A stretch of DNA of 64,000 bases from Mycobacterium gastri (GTDB lineage: Bacteria; Actinomycetota; Actinomycetes; Mycobacteriales; Mycobacteriaceae), in assembly GCF_002102175.1 (NCBI RefSeq), contig NZ_LQOX01000062.1, positions 23,431 through 87,430 of the forward strand, written 5' to 3'. The translations under genes and the position numbers were made by a program. A model generated the notes under the pieces. That model saw nothing but the letters and a program-made list of their open reading frames with translations. It ran no database searches and had not been told where the DNA came from. Below, piece by piece: positions 54,454 through 64,000 of the stretch (positions are counted from its first letter, which is position 1; every line of letters begins with the position of its first letter).

Positions 54454-55782
54454 TCAGACGACAGCCGTGTCGGGCTCGGCGAAGCCGGGAATCAGCTCTT
54501 CGGTCAGTGACTTGATCGGCACATGCGCATCCAGCTGGCAGAGGATCGCGGCCACCGACGCGATGACCCGCATCGGAATCGCCAGCTTGGCCGGCAGGTC
54601 CATTTGCCGTGCCACTTTGATCTGCGCGACGGATCGGTCGAACTGACTCACGGTCATCCGCTGCAGCCACTTGCGGGTGTAGTGGAAGACGTCGACCTCA
54701 ATGGGTTGGACGTACTGGCGCAGCATCTCGTCGATCTCGCGGACCGAGACCTGCTGTCCCTGCTGGATGAAACCGGCCTTCTCCATGGTCGGCAAAAGCA
54801 GGTCGTAATTCTTGTCGCGGGCCAGCCGGATCGTCATTCCCAGCTCGATGGGGTAGCCGCCGGGCAGTGGCGCCACGGCGCCGAAGTCGATGACCCCCAT
54901 TCGACCGTCCGGCAGCAGCATGAAGTTCCCGGGGTGGGCGTCACCGTGCAGCATCCCGAGCCGGCGTGGGGCGTCGAAGGTGAGTTCTATCAGGCGGGTC
55001 CCGATCAGGTCGCGCTGTTCTTGGGTGCCGTTGCGGATGATCGCCAACATGGGCACCCCGTCGATCCACTCCTGGATCACCACCTTGGGTGCGCTGGCCA
55101 CCACCCGCGGCACCGCGAAGTGTGGGTGGTCGTGGTACGCCTTGGCAAAAGCCCGCTGGTTGTCGGCCTCCAACCGGTAGTCGAGCTCCATCTCGGTGCG
55201 TTCGATCAGTTCGTCGACGACACCTTGAACATCGGCGCCCGGCGAGAGCTGCTTGAGCACGCCAACCATGCGCTGCATGGTCTTCAGATCGGCCCGCAGG
55301 GCCTCGTCGGCACCCGGGTACTGAATCTTGACGGCCACTTCGCGGCCGTCGGACCACACCGCCTTGTGCACCTGGCCGATGCTGGCCGAGGCAACCGGGG
55401 TGTCATCGAACGAACTGAACCGCTCTCGCCACTTCGTGCCCAACTGTGCATCGAGCACCCGGTGGACCTTGGCCGCGGGCAGCGGCGGGGCATCCTTCTG
55501 TAGCTTGGTCAGCGCATCGCGATAGGGCTCACCGAACTGCTCGGGAATGGCTGCTTCCATCACCGACAACGCCTGGCCGACTTTCATCGCCCCGCCTTTG
55601 AGCTCGCCCAGGACGGTGAACAACTGGTTGGCGGCCTTCTCCATCAGCTCGGCGTTCACTTCGTCTTTCGACTTGCCGGTCAGCCGTTTGCCGAAGCCAA
55701 GAGCCGCCCGGCCGGCCATGCCGACCGGAATGCTGGCCAGCTTGGCATTGCGCGCGGCGCGGCCGCGTTTGATGTCTGACAC
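54454..55782 (-). CDS. ABC1/UbiB-family atypical kinase (Rv3197-like)
   Basis: 442 residues from GTG 55782 (MSDIKRGRAARNAKLASIPV), by homology to Rv3197; ATG 55797 would add five. ABC1 family signatures: KGGAMKVGQALS near residue 63-74 (KxGQ motif), ASIGQVHKAVW near 140-150 (AAAS-type loop replaced by SASIGQVH), AVKIQYPGA, HGDAHPGNFMLL near 273-284 (catalytic HxDxxPxN) and GVIDFGAVAP. Such proteins bind ATP and affect lipid/quinone metabolism. Located beside whiB7, with which it converges; it has been linked to macrolide resistance in this position, an association I cannot verify here. Confidence 0.9.
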   Translation of the reverse strand: MSDIKRGRAARNAKLASIPVGMAGRAALGFGKRLTGKSKDEVNAELMEKAANQLFTVLGELKGGAMKVGQALSVMEAAIPEQFGEPYRDALTKLQKDAPPLPAAKVHRVLDAQLGTKWRERFSSFDDTPVASASIGQVHKAVWSDGREVAVKIQYPGADEALRADLKTMQRMVGVLKQLSPGADVQGVVDELIERTEMELDYRLEADNQRAFAKAYHDHPHFAVPRVVASAPKVVIQEWIDGVPMLAIIRNGTQEQRDLIGTRLIELTFDAPRRLGMLHGDAHPGNFMLLPDGRMGVIDFGAVAPLPGGYPIELGMTIRLARDKNYDLLLPTMEKAGFIQQGQQVSVREIDEMLRQYVQPIEVDVFHYTRKWLQRMTVSQFDRSVAQIKVARQMDLPAKLAIPMRVIASVAAILCQLDAHVPIKSLTEELIPGFAEPDTAVV

Positions 55783-55997
55783 ATACCCATCATCCATGAC
55801 GGTTGGGCCAACCGGGTATTGATCCGGCATCAACCGGGCGCGCGTGCACGGCGGGCCCGGGCGGTTGAACACCTTCGGCGCGCCGGCCGACGGGTGGATT
55901 TTCGGATCGCCGTGGGCACCGCTGCTATGTAGTCTCTTGCAGGTCGCAACGGTGTGACGCATCGATCCCCACGTCCGGAGGGTGGACCGCCAAAGCC

Positions 55998-56171
55998 ATG
56001 GCAGCAAAACAAACGCAGCACGACACCGCCGACGCTCTGTTCAGGGCGATCATCGAAACGCTGGACAAGCACCGCAAAGACGGCACCTTGACCGAAGGTG
56101 TGCTGGACGATTTGGCCAGAGCCTATGCCGCGGTCTCCACGAACGTCCCGGAGCAGGGCCGCCTCGGCTAG
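55998..56171 (+). CDS. Small conserved hypothetical protein (57 residues)
   Basis: ATG 55998 opens a 57-residue frame: MAAKQTQHDTADALFRAIIE, TLDKHRKDGTLTEGVLDDLA and a short tail ending PEQGRLG. It is hydrophilic and helical in character. It diverges from the ABC1 kinase gene (216 bases between the starts) and converges on the cyclodehydratase-like gene, 19 bases away. Coding-like composition and tight fit support it. It may correspond to the small gene annotated as Rv3196A; the function is unknown. Confidence 0.65.
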   Translation: MAAKQTQHDTADALFRAIIETLDKHRKDGTLTEGVLDDLARAYAAVSTNVPEQGRLG

Positions 56172-56190
56172 CCGCCCGTCAAGGCCACCG

Positions 56191-57060
56191 TCAGCACGAG
56201 CACAACGGATGCCGGGTCCATTGGCGCGCCACGATGGAGCCGGCGTTGAGGTCGAACTCCAGCGTGGCGTTGAGAGCCGACGGCGGATCTTGGTCGGCTT
56301 GTTCACCGCGCACCGCGGCGATCACCCGGTTGACCTGGCTGAGGGCCAGCGCGGCCGTCGCCAGCAACGTCGCTCGGTCGGCCACTCCGACGGTGCCGCG
56401 CAGCTGGGCAGCGATCGCCGGCCACGCGCAGTCCACGTCGCTGCGGTGCAGGTCGGCGCAGCGCAGGCAGCTCGTTACCCCCGGGATAACCAGCGGTCCT
56501 ACCAGGCCGGTGCCGTCACGAACCCGAACGAGTAGGTGCGCAATGCCGTCGTTGTGCATATCGCGCACCAGCCGCGGATCGGCTACCAGATAGTCGGACA
56601 ACACCACCAAATCCACCGTGCTGCTGACTGCGGCATGCGGTTGGCTGCTGTGCCCGACCCGCGCCCCCGAGCAGCGCAAGGCCTGCATCAGCAGATCCGA
56701 CAACGGTCCGCGGCCGTGGATCCGGATCGACGCCGCGCGGCCCGGGCAACCTCGATGCCCGCGGGTCGCGACACCGGCGCCGACCAATTGCCTGACAAGG
56801 TTCACCACCTCCTCGCCGTCCACCAATCCCTGGCTGACGGCTTGGCGCTGCAGCTCGGTGATCGGTGTCGGCGAGCGCATGGAACGCAGTAGCGCGGCCA
56901 CCGACGAGGCGGTCAGGCCTCCGGGTGGATGCACCAGCACGGCCCGGCGCGGATCCCAGCCCACTTGCACGGCGCCGTCGGGCCGCAGCAGCACCGGCAT
57001 CGCCGGGTCGAGCGAATACAAGGTAGGAACGGCCTGCGGCATGACCAGAAACTGTGCCAC
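56191..57060 (-). CDS. Cyclodehydratase/E1-like protein (orphan TOMM leader-binding-type, Rv3196-like)
   Basis: 289 residues. The N-terminal 90 residues (LYSLDPAMPVLLRPDGAVQV, LRSMRSPTPITELQ) resemble the peptide-binding winged-helix part, followed by a Rossmann-like E1 region (SIRIHGRGPLSDLLMQAL, DLVVLSDYLVADPRLVRDMH). A zinc-type tetracysteine is present: CLRCADLHR near residue 198 and HPLCSC at the C-terminus. This layout is typical of cyclodehydratase C-protein domains in azol(in)e RiPP clusters. No YcaO or dehydrogenase gene is adjacent. It lies 20 bases downstream of the DUF2342 gene. Confidence 0.8.
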   Translation of the reverse strand: MAQFLVMPQAVPTLYSLDPAMPVLLRPDGAVQVGWDPRRAVLVHPPGGLTASSVAALLRSMRSPTPITELQRQAVSQGLVDGEEVVNLVRQLVGAGVATRGHRGCPGRAASIRIHGRGPLSDLLMQALRCSGARVGHSSQPHAAVSSTVDLVVLSDYLVADPRLVRDMHNDGIAHLLVRVRDGTGLVGPLVIPGVTSCLRCADLHRSDVDCAWPAIAAQLRGTVGVADRATLLATAALALSQVNRVIAAVRGEQADQDPPSALNATLEFDLNAGSIVARQWTRHPLCSC

Positions 57061-57080
57061 GCCGGGCTCGGCCGGCAGGC

Positions 57081-58454
57081 TCAGTTATCCACAGGGCCAG
57101 GGCCGGAGTCCTCCGGGCCGCCGGTCTCGCGGTCGAGTTCGGCGATCGCCTCGTCGATACCGCTGGTGTCACCGCCGATGACCTGGTCGATGAAAGCAGC
57201 CGGGTCGTCGAGATCCTCGGAGTCGGGCAGCAGGTCGGGGTGTTGCCACAACGCGTCCCGGGCGTCCACACCGGCGGCCTGAGTCAGGCGCTCCCACAGC
57301 GCGCCGGCCTCCCGCAGTTTGCGTGGCCGTAGCTCCAGCCCGACCAGGGTCGCGAACGTCTGTTCGGCGGGACCGCCGCTGGCCCGGCGCCGGCGCAGCG
57401 TCTCGCTAAGTGCGGCGGTGCCCGGAATGCGCTCGCCGAGCGCATTGGTCACCACGGTCTGGACCCAGCCCTCGATCAGGGCGAGCAGTGTCTCGAGACG
57501 CTCGAGCGCCTGGATCTGTGTCGGTGTCGCCTTGGGCTCGAATACTCCCTCGCTCAGCAACCGCTCCATGGCGGCGGGATCGGTGAGCGTGGCCGGATTG
57601 AAGTCGCGGGCCAGCTCCTCGATTCCGGTCATGTCGATCTTCATGCCCTTGGCGTAGGCCTCGACAGCGCCCAACAGCTGCCCGGCCAGCCAGGGGACGT
57701 GGCCGAACAGGCGATGATGGGCGGCCTCACGGGCGGCCAGGAAGGTCAGGATCGCGCTGCGCGGCTGCTCCAGGCCGGACGAAAAGTCCTCGACGGCAGC
57801 GGGCAGGATTGCGGCCACTCCCTTAGGGCCCAGCGGCAGCCCGATGTCGGTCGACGTCAGCACCTCCTGCGACAACCGGCCGAGTGCCTGACCCAGCTGC
57901 GAACCGAACGCTATGCCGCCCATCTGCGACATCACCGTGAGCAGCGGGCCGGCCATGCTCTTGGCCTCCTCCGGCAGCGATGCCGCCCAGACCGTCGAGA
58001 TCTGCCCAGCCATCGGATCGCACAGTCGTTTCCAGACGTCCAAGGTGTTGTCGACCCAGTCGGTGGGGCTCCATCCCACCGCCCTGGTGGTGCCGGCCGG
58101 CAGTGCGGTGGCCCCGTCCAGCCAGGTCTCCGCCAGGTGCACCGCGTCGGCGATCGCGGAGTTGGTTGCCTCCGGGATGGGCGCTGTGAAGCCGACCGAG
58201 CTGGCTGCCACTTGGCGGGCCAGGGCGTAGTTGACCGGTCCGGAACTCTGACCCGCGGTCATCGCGCTGCCGACACCGCCGAACATCTCGCCCAGGCGGG
58301 TGAAGATCTGACCCAGGTCGGCCATGGCGAAGTCCCCGCTGAAACCGAACGGGCCCAGCGGGTTAGCTTCCGAGCCGGGGTCGGGTTCGTTCTTGCCGCG
58401 CTTGTCGCGGTCGGGGTCGTCTCCGGAGGAGAAACCGAAAGGCAGGTCAGCCAT
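57081..58454 (-). CDS. DUF2342 putative zinc-dependent metalloprotease (Rv3195-like)
   Basis: 457 residues from ATG 58454 (MADLPFGFSSGDD). The N-terminus is acidic and glycine-rich; the DUF2342 domain follows, with VNYALARQVAASSVGF, GSQLGQALGRLSQEVL and the EAAHHRLFGHVPWL segment near residue 240, a candidate zincin-like metal site. ELRPRKLREAGALWERL near 385 is also conserved. The proteolytic role is inferred from the family name only. Counterpart Rv3195 (472). It is probably cotranscribed with the cyclodehydratase-like gene. Confidence 0.85.
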   Translation of the reverse strand: MADLPFGFSSGDDPDRDKRGKNEPDPGSEANPLGPFGFSGDFAMADLGQIFTRLGEMFGGVGSAMTAGQSSGPVNYALARQVAASSVGFTAPIPEATNSAIADAVHLAETWLDGATALPAGTTRAVGWSPTDWVDNTLDVWKRLCDPMAGQISTVWAASLPEEAKSMAGPLLTVMSQMGGIAFGSQLGQALGRLSQEVLTSTDIGLPLGPKGVAAILPAAVEDFSSGLEQPRSAILTFLAAREAAHHRLFGHVPWLAGQLLGAVEAYAKGMKIDMTGIEELARDFNPATLTDPAAMERLLSEGVFEPKATPTQIQALERLETLLALIEGWVQTVVTNALGERIPGTAALSETLRRRRASGGPAEQTFATLVGLELRPRKLREAGALWERLTQAAGVDARDALWQHPDLLPDSEDLDDPAAFIDQVIGGDTSGIDEAIAELDRETGGPEDSGPGPVDN

Positions 58455-58550
58455 ACGGTCAACGGTACCCATCGGGGAAGAAGAAAGCGCCATCCGCCGT
58501 CACGCTCGCAGCTGAACCGGCTTCGGCGGGGTCCGTCTAGTCTATGCGGC

Positions 58551-59573
58551 GTGAACAGGCGGATTTTGACGTTGATGGTCGCGCTGGTGCCGATCGTGGT
58601 GTTCGGCGTATTGCTCGCGGTCGTGACGGTGCCGTTCGTGTCGTTGGGGCCCGGCCCCACCTTCGACACCCTCGGCGAAGTCGACGGCAAACAGGTAGTC
58701 GACATCGAGGGCACCCAAACACACCCGACGTCAGGTCATCTCAACATGACGACGGTGTCCCAGCGTGACGGTCTGAGTCTGGGCGAGGCCATAACGCTGT
58801 GGCTCTCCGGGCAAGAACAGCTGGTGCCCCGGGATCTCGTTTACCCGCCGGGCAAGTCGCGGGAGGAGGTCGACAAGGCCAACAACGCCGACTTCAAGAA
58901 TTCCGAAGACAGCGCCGAGTACGCGGCCCTGGGTTATCTGAAGTATCCGGAAGCGGTAACCGTTGCCTCGGTCAACGATCCCGGACCGTCGGCGGGCAAG
59001 CTGAAAGCCGGTGACGCTGTCGACGCGGTCAACGGCACGCCGGTGGCCAATGTCGAGCAGTTCACCGGATTGTTGAAAAACACCAAGCCCGGCCAGTCGG
59101 TGACCATCGACTTTCGCCGCAAGAACGAGCCGGCCGGTGTCGCGCAGATCACGCTCGGCACCAACAAGGACCGTGACTACGGCTTCATGGGGGTGGCGGT
59201 GCTGGATGCGCCGTGGGCGCCCTTCGTGGTGGATTTCAACCTCGCCAATGTGGGCGGCCCCTCGGCCGGGTTGATGTTCAGTCTCGCGGTGATCGACAAA
59301 CTCACCACGGGTGACCTGGTCGGGTCGACCTTCGTCGCGGGTACGGGCACCATCGGCATCGACGGCAAAGTTGGCGCTATCGGGGGGATCACGCACAAGA
59401 TGGCCGCCGCGCGTACCGCCGGCGCCACGGTGTTTCTGGTGCCGGCGAAAAACTGCTACGAGGCGGCCGCCGACACCCCGCGCGGCCTGCGGCTGGTGAA
59501 GGTCGAGACACTCGGCCAGGCGGTGGACGCGTTGCAAGCGATGACTGCCGGGGCCCCGACGCCAAGTTGCTAA
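58551..59573 (+). CDS. PDZ-Lon membrane-anchored protease (YlbL family, Rv3194c-like)
   Basis: 340 residues from GTG 58551, equal to Rv3194c. One N-terminal membrane helix (LTLMVALVPIVVFGVLLAVV), a PDZ domain near residues 135-215 (DPGPSAGKLKAGDAVDAVNG, GQSVTIDFRRKN) and a Lon-type proteolytic domain with the Ser in GGPSAGLMFSLAVID near 236 and the Lys in GKVGAIGGITHKM near 280. The catalytic part is outside the membrane. It diverges from the DUF2342 gene and precedes the UPF0182 gene. Confidence 0.93.
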   Translation: MNRRILTLMVALVPIVVFGVLLAVVTVPFVSLGPGPTFDTLGEVDGKQVVDIEGTQTHPTSGHLNMTTVSQRDGLSLGEAITLWLSGQEQLVPRDLVYPPGKSREEVDKANNADFKNSEDSAEYAALGYLKYPEAVTVASVNDPGPSAGKLKAGDAVDAVNGTPVANVEQFTGLLKNTKPGQSVTIDFRRKNEPAGVAQITLGTNKDRDYGFMGVAVLDAPWAPFVVDFNLANVGGPSAGLMFSLAVIDKLTTGDLVGSTFVAGTGTIGIDGKVGAIGGITHKMAAARTAGATVFLVPAKNCYEAAADTPRGLRLVKVETLGQAVDALQAMTAGAPTPSC

Positions 59574-59650
59574 CGCTCTGAGATGCGTACAGTTGTGACC
59601 GACTAGACAAATCTCTGGCAGCAGCCAAAACCGAGCAGGGAGCGTAGCTA

Positions 59651-62560
59651 GTGGGGATGCGGCCGTCCGCACGGATGCCGAAGCTGACTCGGCGTAGCCG
59701 GATTCTGATCTTGATCGCGTTGGGTGTCATCGCGGTGCTGCTCGCCGGTCCACGCCTGATCGACGCGTACGTCGATTGGCTGTGGTTCGGCGAACTGGGC
59801 TACCGGTCGGTGTTCACCACCGTGCTGGTCACCCGGATCGTGGTGTTCCTGGTGGGGGGACTGCTGGTCGGCGGTATCGTCTTTGCCGGGCTGGCGTTGG
59901 CCTACCGCACCCGGCCGGTCTTCGTGCCGAGCAACGACAACGACCCAGTGGCGCGTTATCGCGCCGTCGTGCTGGCCCGGCTGCGGCTGGTGGGCATCGG
60001 CGTGCCGGCGGCGATCGGACTGTTAGCCGGCGTCGTCGCGCAGGGATACTGGGTTCGGATCCAGTTGTTCTTGCACGGCGGTGATTTCGGCGTCAGGGAC
60101 CCGCAGTTCGGGAAGGACCTCGGCTTCTACGCCTTCGAGTTGCCGTTCTACCGGCTGTTACTCAGCTACCTGTTCGTGGCCGTGTTCCTGGCGTTCGTGG
60201 CAAACCTGGTGGCGCACTACATCTTTGGTGGCATTCGGCTTTCGGGTCGCACGGGTGCGCTGAGCCGCTCGGCGCGTATCCAACTGGTCAGCCTGGTCGG
60301 GATGCTGGTGTTGCTCAAAGCCGTCGCCTATTGGCTCGACCGCTACGAGCTGCTGTCACACAGCCGTGGCGGTAAGCCGTTCACCGGTGCCGGCTACACC
60401 GATATCAACGCGGTACTGCCGGCGAAGCTGATCCTGATGGCGATCGCGTTGATTTGCGCGGCGGCGGTGTTTTCCGCAATCGCCCTGCGGGACTTGCGGA
60501 TTCCGGCTATCGGTCTGGCCCTGTTGCTGCTGTCGTCGCTGATCGTCGGTGCCGCCTGGCCGATGATCGTCGAGCAGATCAGCGTCAAACCCAACGCCGC
60601 GCAGAAGGAAAGCGAATATATCAGCCGCAGTATCACCGCGACCCGGCAAGCCTACGGCCTGACGTCGGACGTGGTGGCTTATCGCAACTACACCGGCGAG
60701 GGTCAGGCGACCGCCCAGCAGGTCGCCGCCGATCGCGCCACGACCTCGAACATCCGGTTGCTCGACCCCACGATCGTCAGCCCGGCGTTCACCCAGTTCC
60801 AGCAGGGTAAAAACTTCTACTACTTCCCCGACCAGCTGTCGATAGACCGCTACGTCGACCGCAACGGCAACCTGCGTGACTACGTCGTCGCGGCGCGGGA
60901 ACTCAACCCCGACCGGCTGATCGACAACCAACGCGACTGGATCAACCGCCACACCGTGTACACCCACGGCAACGGATTCATCGCGTCGCCGGCCAACACC
61001 GTGCGCGGGATCGCCAACGACCCGAACCAGAACGGCGGTTACCCCGAGTTCCTGGTCAACGTCGTCGGCGCCAACGGAACCGTGGTGTCCGACGGTCCGG
61101 CACCGTTGGACCAGCCGCGGATCTACTTCGGACCGGTCATCTCCAACACGTCCGCCGACTACGCGATTGTCGGAAAGACAGGCGCAGACCGGGAATACGA
61201 CTACGAAACCAGTACCGAAACCAAGAACTACACCTACACCGGCAGCGGCGGCGTCCCGGTCGGCAGCTGGATTTCCCGCACGGTGTTCGCCGCGAAGTTC
61301 GCCGAGCGAAACTTCTTGTTCTCCAACGTAATAGGCTCCAACAGCAAGATCTTGTTCAACCGGGATCCGGCGCAGCGGGTGGAGGCGGTGGCGCCATGGC
61401 TCACCACTGACAGCGCGGTGTACCCGGCGATCGTCAACAAGCGACTGGTATGGATCATCGACGGCTACACCACCCTGGACAACTATCCGTACTCCGAGCT
61501 GACCTCGTTGTCGTCGGCGACCGCCGATTCCACCGAGGTGGCGTTCAACCGGCTGGCCCCCGACAAGAAGGTCTCCTACATCCGCAATTCGGTAAAGGCC
61601 ACCGTCGACGCCTACGACGGCACCGTCACGCTGTATCAGCAAGACGAACGGGACCCGGTGCTGCGGGCATGGATGCAGGTCTTCCCCGGTACGGTCAAGC
61701 CCAAGAGTGACATCACGCCTGAGCTCGCCGAGCATCTGCGCTACCCCGAAGACCTGTTCAAGGTGCAACGGATGCTGCTGGCCAAGTACCACGTCAACGA
61801 CCCGGTGACGTTCTTTTCCACCTCCGATTTCTGGGACGTGCCGCTGGACCCGAACCCGACCGCCAGCAGCTACCAGCCGCCGTACTACATCGTGGCGAAA
61901 AACATTGCCAAGGACGATAATTCGGCCGCATACCAGTTGATCAGCGCGATGAACAGGTTCAAGCGCGACTATCTGGCCGCTTACATCAGCGCCAGCTCCG
62001 ATCCCGCGACGTACGGCAAGATCACGGTGCTGACCATCCCGGGACAGGTCAACGGTCCCAAGCTGGCCAACAACGCGATCACCACCGACCCCGCGGTATC
62101 GCAGGACCTGGGCGTGATCGGTCGCGATAACCAGAACCGGATCAGATGGGGCAACTTGCTCACCTTGCCGGTGGCTCAGGGTGGGCTGCTGTACGTCGAA
62201 CCCGTCTATGCCTCCCCGGGTGCCAGCGACGCCGCCTCGTCCTACCCGCGGCTGATCCGGGTGGCGATGATGTACAACGACAAGATCGGATACGGCCCCA
62301 CCGTGCGCGATGCGCTCAACGGGCTGTTCGGGCCCGGGGCCGGTGATGCCGCCACCGGAATACAGCCGACCGAGGCCGTGGTGCCGCCGAACCCGGATGG
62401 GACTGCCACCCTGTCGCCGTCCAAAGCCGCTGCGCTGCAAGAGATTCAGGCCGCAATCGGTGCGGCGCGCGACGCCCAGAAGAGGGGTGATTTCGCGGCC
62501 TACGGGTCAGCGCTGCAGCGGCTCGACGAGGCGATCACCAAGTTCAACAACGCTAGGTAG
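59651..62560 (+). CDS. UPF0182 large membrane protein (Rv3193c-like)
   Basis: 969 residues from GTG 59651. Seven hydrophobic segments occupy the first about 310 residues ([40 protein letters not shown] and so on), followed by a large conserved extracytoplasmic domain ([30 protein letters not shown]-like [26 protein letters not shown] [33 protein letters not shown]). The C-terminal tail ([20 protein letters not shown]) is helical and replaces the longer Pro-rich end of the M. tuberculosis protein (992). Function unknown. Confidence 0.93.
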   Translation: MGMRPSARMPKLTRRSRILILIALGVIAVLLAGPRLIDAYVDWLWFGELGYRSVFTTVLVTRIVVFLVGGLLVGGIVFAGLALAYRTRPVFVPSNDNDPVARYRAVVLARLRLVGIGVPAAIGLLAGVVAQGYWVRIQLFLHGGDFGVRDPQFGKDLGFYAFELPFYRLLLSYLFVAVFLAFVANLVAHYIFGGIRLSGRTGALSRSARIQLVSLVGMLVLLKAVAYWLDRYELLSHSRGGKPFTGAGYTDINAVLPAKLILMAIALICAAAVFSAIALRDLRIPAIGLALLLLSSLIVGAAWPMIVEQISVKPNAAQKESEYISRSITATRQAYGLTSDVVAYRNYTGEGQATAQQVAADRATTSNIRLLDPTIVSPAFTQFQQGKNFYYFPDQLSIDRYVDRNGNLRDYVVAARELNPDRLIDNQRDWINRHTVYTHGNGFIASPANTVRGIANDPNQNGGYPEFLVNVVGANGTVVSDGPAPLDQPRIYFGPVISNTSADYAIVGKTGADREYDYETSTETKNYTYTGSGGVPVGSWISRTVFAAKFAERNFLFSNVIGSNSKILFNRDPAQRVEAVAPWLTTDSAVYPAIVNKRLVWIIDGYTTLDNYPYSELTSLSSATADSTEVAFNRLAPDKKVSYIRNSVKATVDAYDGTVTLYQQDERDPVLRAWMQVFPGTVKPKSDITPELAEHLRYPEDLFKVQRMLLAKYHVNDPVTFFSTSDFWDVPLDPNPTASSYQPPYYIVAKNIAKDDNSAAYQLISAMNRFKRDYLAAYISASSDPATYGKITVLTIPGQVNGPKLANNAITTDPAVSQDLGVIGRDNQNRIRWGNLLTLPVAQGGLLYVEPVYASPGASDAASSYPRLIRVAMMYNDKIGYGPTVRDALNGLFGPGAGDAATGIQPTEAVVPPNPDGTATLSPSKAAALQEIQAAIGAARDAQKRGDFAAYGSALQRLDEAITKFNNAR

Positions 62561-62576
62561 GGCCGGTCCGCGGCGA

Positions 62577-63783
62577 TCACTGCCCCTTGACGTTCATGAT
62601 CTGTCGCAGCGAGGTCACTATGCCGACCAGCGGTGCGGCATCGACCATGACGCGGTCGATGTCCCTGTAGGCCTGCGGGATCTCATCGATCCACTCTTTG
62701 CCATGGCGGTATTCAATGCCGACCATCGCGGCGGCCAGATCCTGTTCGGTGAACAGTTGCTTGGCCTTGGTCCGGCTGAACCGGCGACCGGCCCCATGCG
62801 GGGCCGACCACAGGCCGTCGTGGTTTCCCTTGCCGCGCACGATGTAGGAGCGGGTGCCCAATCGAGCCGGGAATGATGCCCAGTTTGTCTTCGGTCGCGT
62901 CGATTGCGCCCTTGCGGGTGAGCCAGACGCTTTCGCCGCCGATCTTCGTCGGGACGGCATAGTTGTGGTGGCAGTTGATGCGTTCGGACTCCACGCGTTG
63001 CGGTTGCACACCCAGCCACGAGGCGACGACGTGGATGAAGCGATCCATCATCTCTGCGCGGTTGAGATAGGCGAAGCGCTGTGCCCACTCCAAATCCTTG
63101 ATGTAGCGGTCGAACTCGGCCGTTCCCTCCGTGAAGAACGCCAGATCGCGGTTGGGCAGGCTGATTCCGGGGTCGGCGGAGCACCGTTGCAGGGCGATCT
63201 TGATGTGCCGCTGTGCGATCTTGTTGCCTACGCCGCGCGAGCCGCTGTGCAGGAACAGCCAGACGTTGTCGTCGGTGTCGAGACAGAGTTCGATGAAGTG
63301 GTTGCCACCGCCGAGAGATCCCAACTGCTCCATCCATTTTGGGCTATGGGATAGGTCCACCTCGAGATCCTTCTGTAGCTGCAGGAGCTCGTTGTGCTTC
63401 TTGGCGGTGAACGGGAACCGCTGCAGACTCTTGTTGTAGTTCCCAGGTGACAGCGGGATCGCGTCTTCTACCAGGCGCCGCAGCGCCGGCAACTGTGCGG
63501 CATACTCGCCACCGAATCGGGCTGCCAGATCGCCCTCGGTGAACCGCGTTTTGGCCGCGACCATGCCACAGCCGATGTCCACCCCGACGGCTGCGGGAAT
63601 TACGGCGCCCTTGGTCGGTATCACGGTGCCGACGGCCGAGCCTTTGCCGAGGTGGGCGTCGGGCATGAGGGAGACATGCGGGTGGACGAACGCCATGGAT
63701 GCGGTGAGTTTTGCTTGCGCGACGGTGTCGCCAGCGATTTCACTGGCGAAGTTGAGTAGCTTCGGCCCGAGGCGTTGGGGCAT
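62577..63783 (-). pseudogene. rtcB: RtcB-type RNA ligase, frameshifted
   Basis: From ATG 63783 (RBS aaggag at 63790-63795) the frame encodes RtcB: GVDIGCGM near residue 68-75 (metal Cys), GSLGGGNHF near 149, LHSGSRGVGN near 173, CHHNYAVP near 263 and LGIIPGSIG near 300. There the frame breaks; TRSYIVRGKG, SAPHGAGRRFSRTKAKQLFT and the C-terminal NVKGQ continue in the next frame to the stop at 62577. One extra G in the run GGG (complement of 62857-62859) explains it. The active-site guanylate His lies after the break. It is either a recent pseudogene or a sequencing error. Confidence 0.85.
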
Positions 63784-63951
63784 GGTGAACTCCTTCGGAG
63801 GCGATTATAGTTGGCGGGCACGAGCTTGGGGCGGCAGCTGCTGGGCGTGGAACATGTTGCAGTTATTTGGTTTTCGCTGCCGGCGCCCTACCGGCTGCAG
63901 TGCCTTCGCCGAATGGCGAGGAGTTACTAAGCCGAGCGTTAGTAAGGCGAC

Positions 63952-64000
63952 TTAGGCGGTGATGTAAGCGAGGTGAGGGTCGGCGAAGAATCCGCGGATC
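63952..64000 (-). CDS. Possible C-terminal end of a gene entering from the right
   Basis: The minus strand reads IRGFFADPHLAYITA followed by a TAA whose complement is 63952-63954. The fragment has coding-like composition but only 15 residues are visible, so no family can be named. The gap 63784-63951 holds the rtcB upstream region with a TATAAT-like hexamer on the minus strand (complement of 63804-63809), too close to the RBS to be certain as a -10. Confidence 0.25.
   Translation of the reverse strand, partial: IRGFFADPHLAYITA

Noticed and set aside
60356..62440. 694-codon open frame antisense to the UPF0182 gene
   Set aside because: Only Arg/Gly/Val-rich sequence without motifs, opposite a clear membrane protein.
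62577..63783. Programmed ribosomal frameshift in rtcB
   Set aside because: The slippage site is a simple GGG run without a recognised slippery heptamer or downstream structure that I can point to; an indel or sequencing error is simpler.

Overview
This is GC-rich chromosomal DNA from a non-tuberculous Mycobacterium. Twin evidence: almost every gene has a recognisable M. tuberculosis counterpart, and they run in the order of the Rv3237c to Rv3193c segment (the + strand here is the Rv 'c' strand). Diagnostic mycobacterial or actinobacterial genes include sigH-rshA, pdtaS, whiB1, whiB7, fasR, adnA-adnB, mrx1, uvrD2 and the 24-residue ribosomal protein bL37. Rv names below are identifications from memory of the family, not database hits. 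I recognised no rRNA, tRNA, CRISPR array, transposase or phage gene.

Layout. 1-4707: a two-subunit K+/H+ antiporter, a DUF6459 protein, a full-length wax ester/diacylglycerol acyltransferase homologue and polyphosphate kinase 2. 4744-7306: a DUF6912 protein and then an accessory thiocyanate-hydrolase locus (fused beta-alpha subunit, gamma subunit, P15K-type activator) that simple annotation would call nitrile hydratase. 7509-10552: the DesA3 stearoyl-CoA desaturase system (reductase plus desaturase, each preceded by a near-identical operator-like motif) and an HxlR regulator. 10539-13651: rsgA and aroA, translationally coupled, and an SRAP/HMCES-type protein. 13680-19950: an accessory block with a decayed PucR-type regulator, a tiny membrane protein, an intact PucR-type regulator, and an operon of acyl-CoA ligase, PHA synthase and PHA depolymerase. 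20079-24616: an SDR, sigH-rshA, bL37, the biotinylated protein TB7.3, the histidine kinase PdtaS and whiB1. 24892-38821: lipid kinase, entC, gpm2, ParA-like ATPase, rhlE, ferritin-like protein, fasR, a metzincin-like protein and moeB1. 38810-41618: ATL protein, lipV, a small acidic protein, an 18-kDa Hsp20 and a J-domain protein. 41747-54430: DNA repair and stress genes (adnA-adnB, K+ channel, nudC, lipoprotein, mrx1, uvrD2, whiB7 with its leader). 54454-62560: ABC1 kinase, orphan cyclodehydratase-like protein, DUF2342 protein, PDZ-Lon protease and UPF0182 membrane protein. 62577-63783: an rtcB RNA-ligase gene with a single-base frameshift.

Functional themes. The backbone carries thiol/oxidative stress control (SigH-RshA, mycoredoxin, NudC, WhiB1, WhiB7), double-strand-break resection (AdnAB, UvrD2) and lipid metabolism control (DesA3, FasR, Tgs-like). 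The interesting non-core cargo is inserted between conserved backbone genes without visible mobile-element scars: the thiocyanate-hydrolase locus, the PHA cluster with a broken paralogous regulator, the hsp20/J-protein pair, a PknH-sensor-like lipoprotein and rtcB. The best candidate for something under-described is the thiocyanate hydrolase with fused beta-alpha subunits and a CALCSC metal claw.
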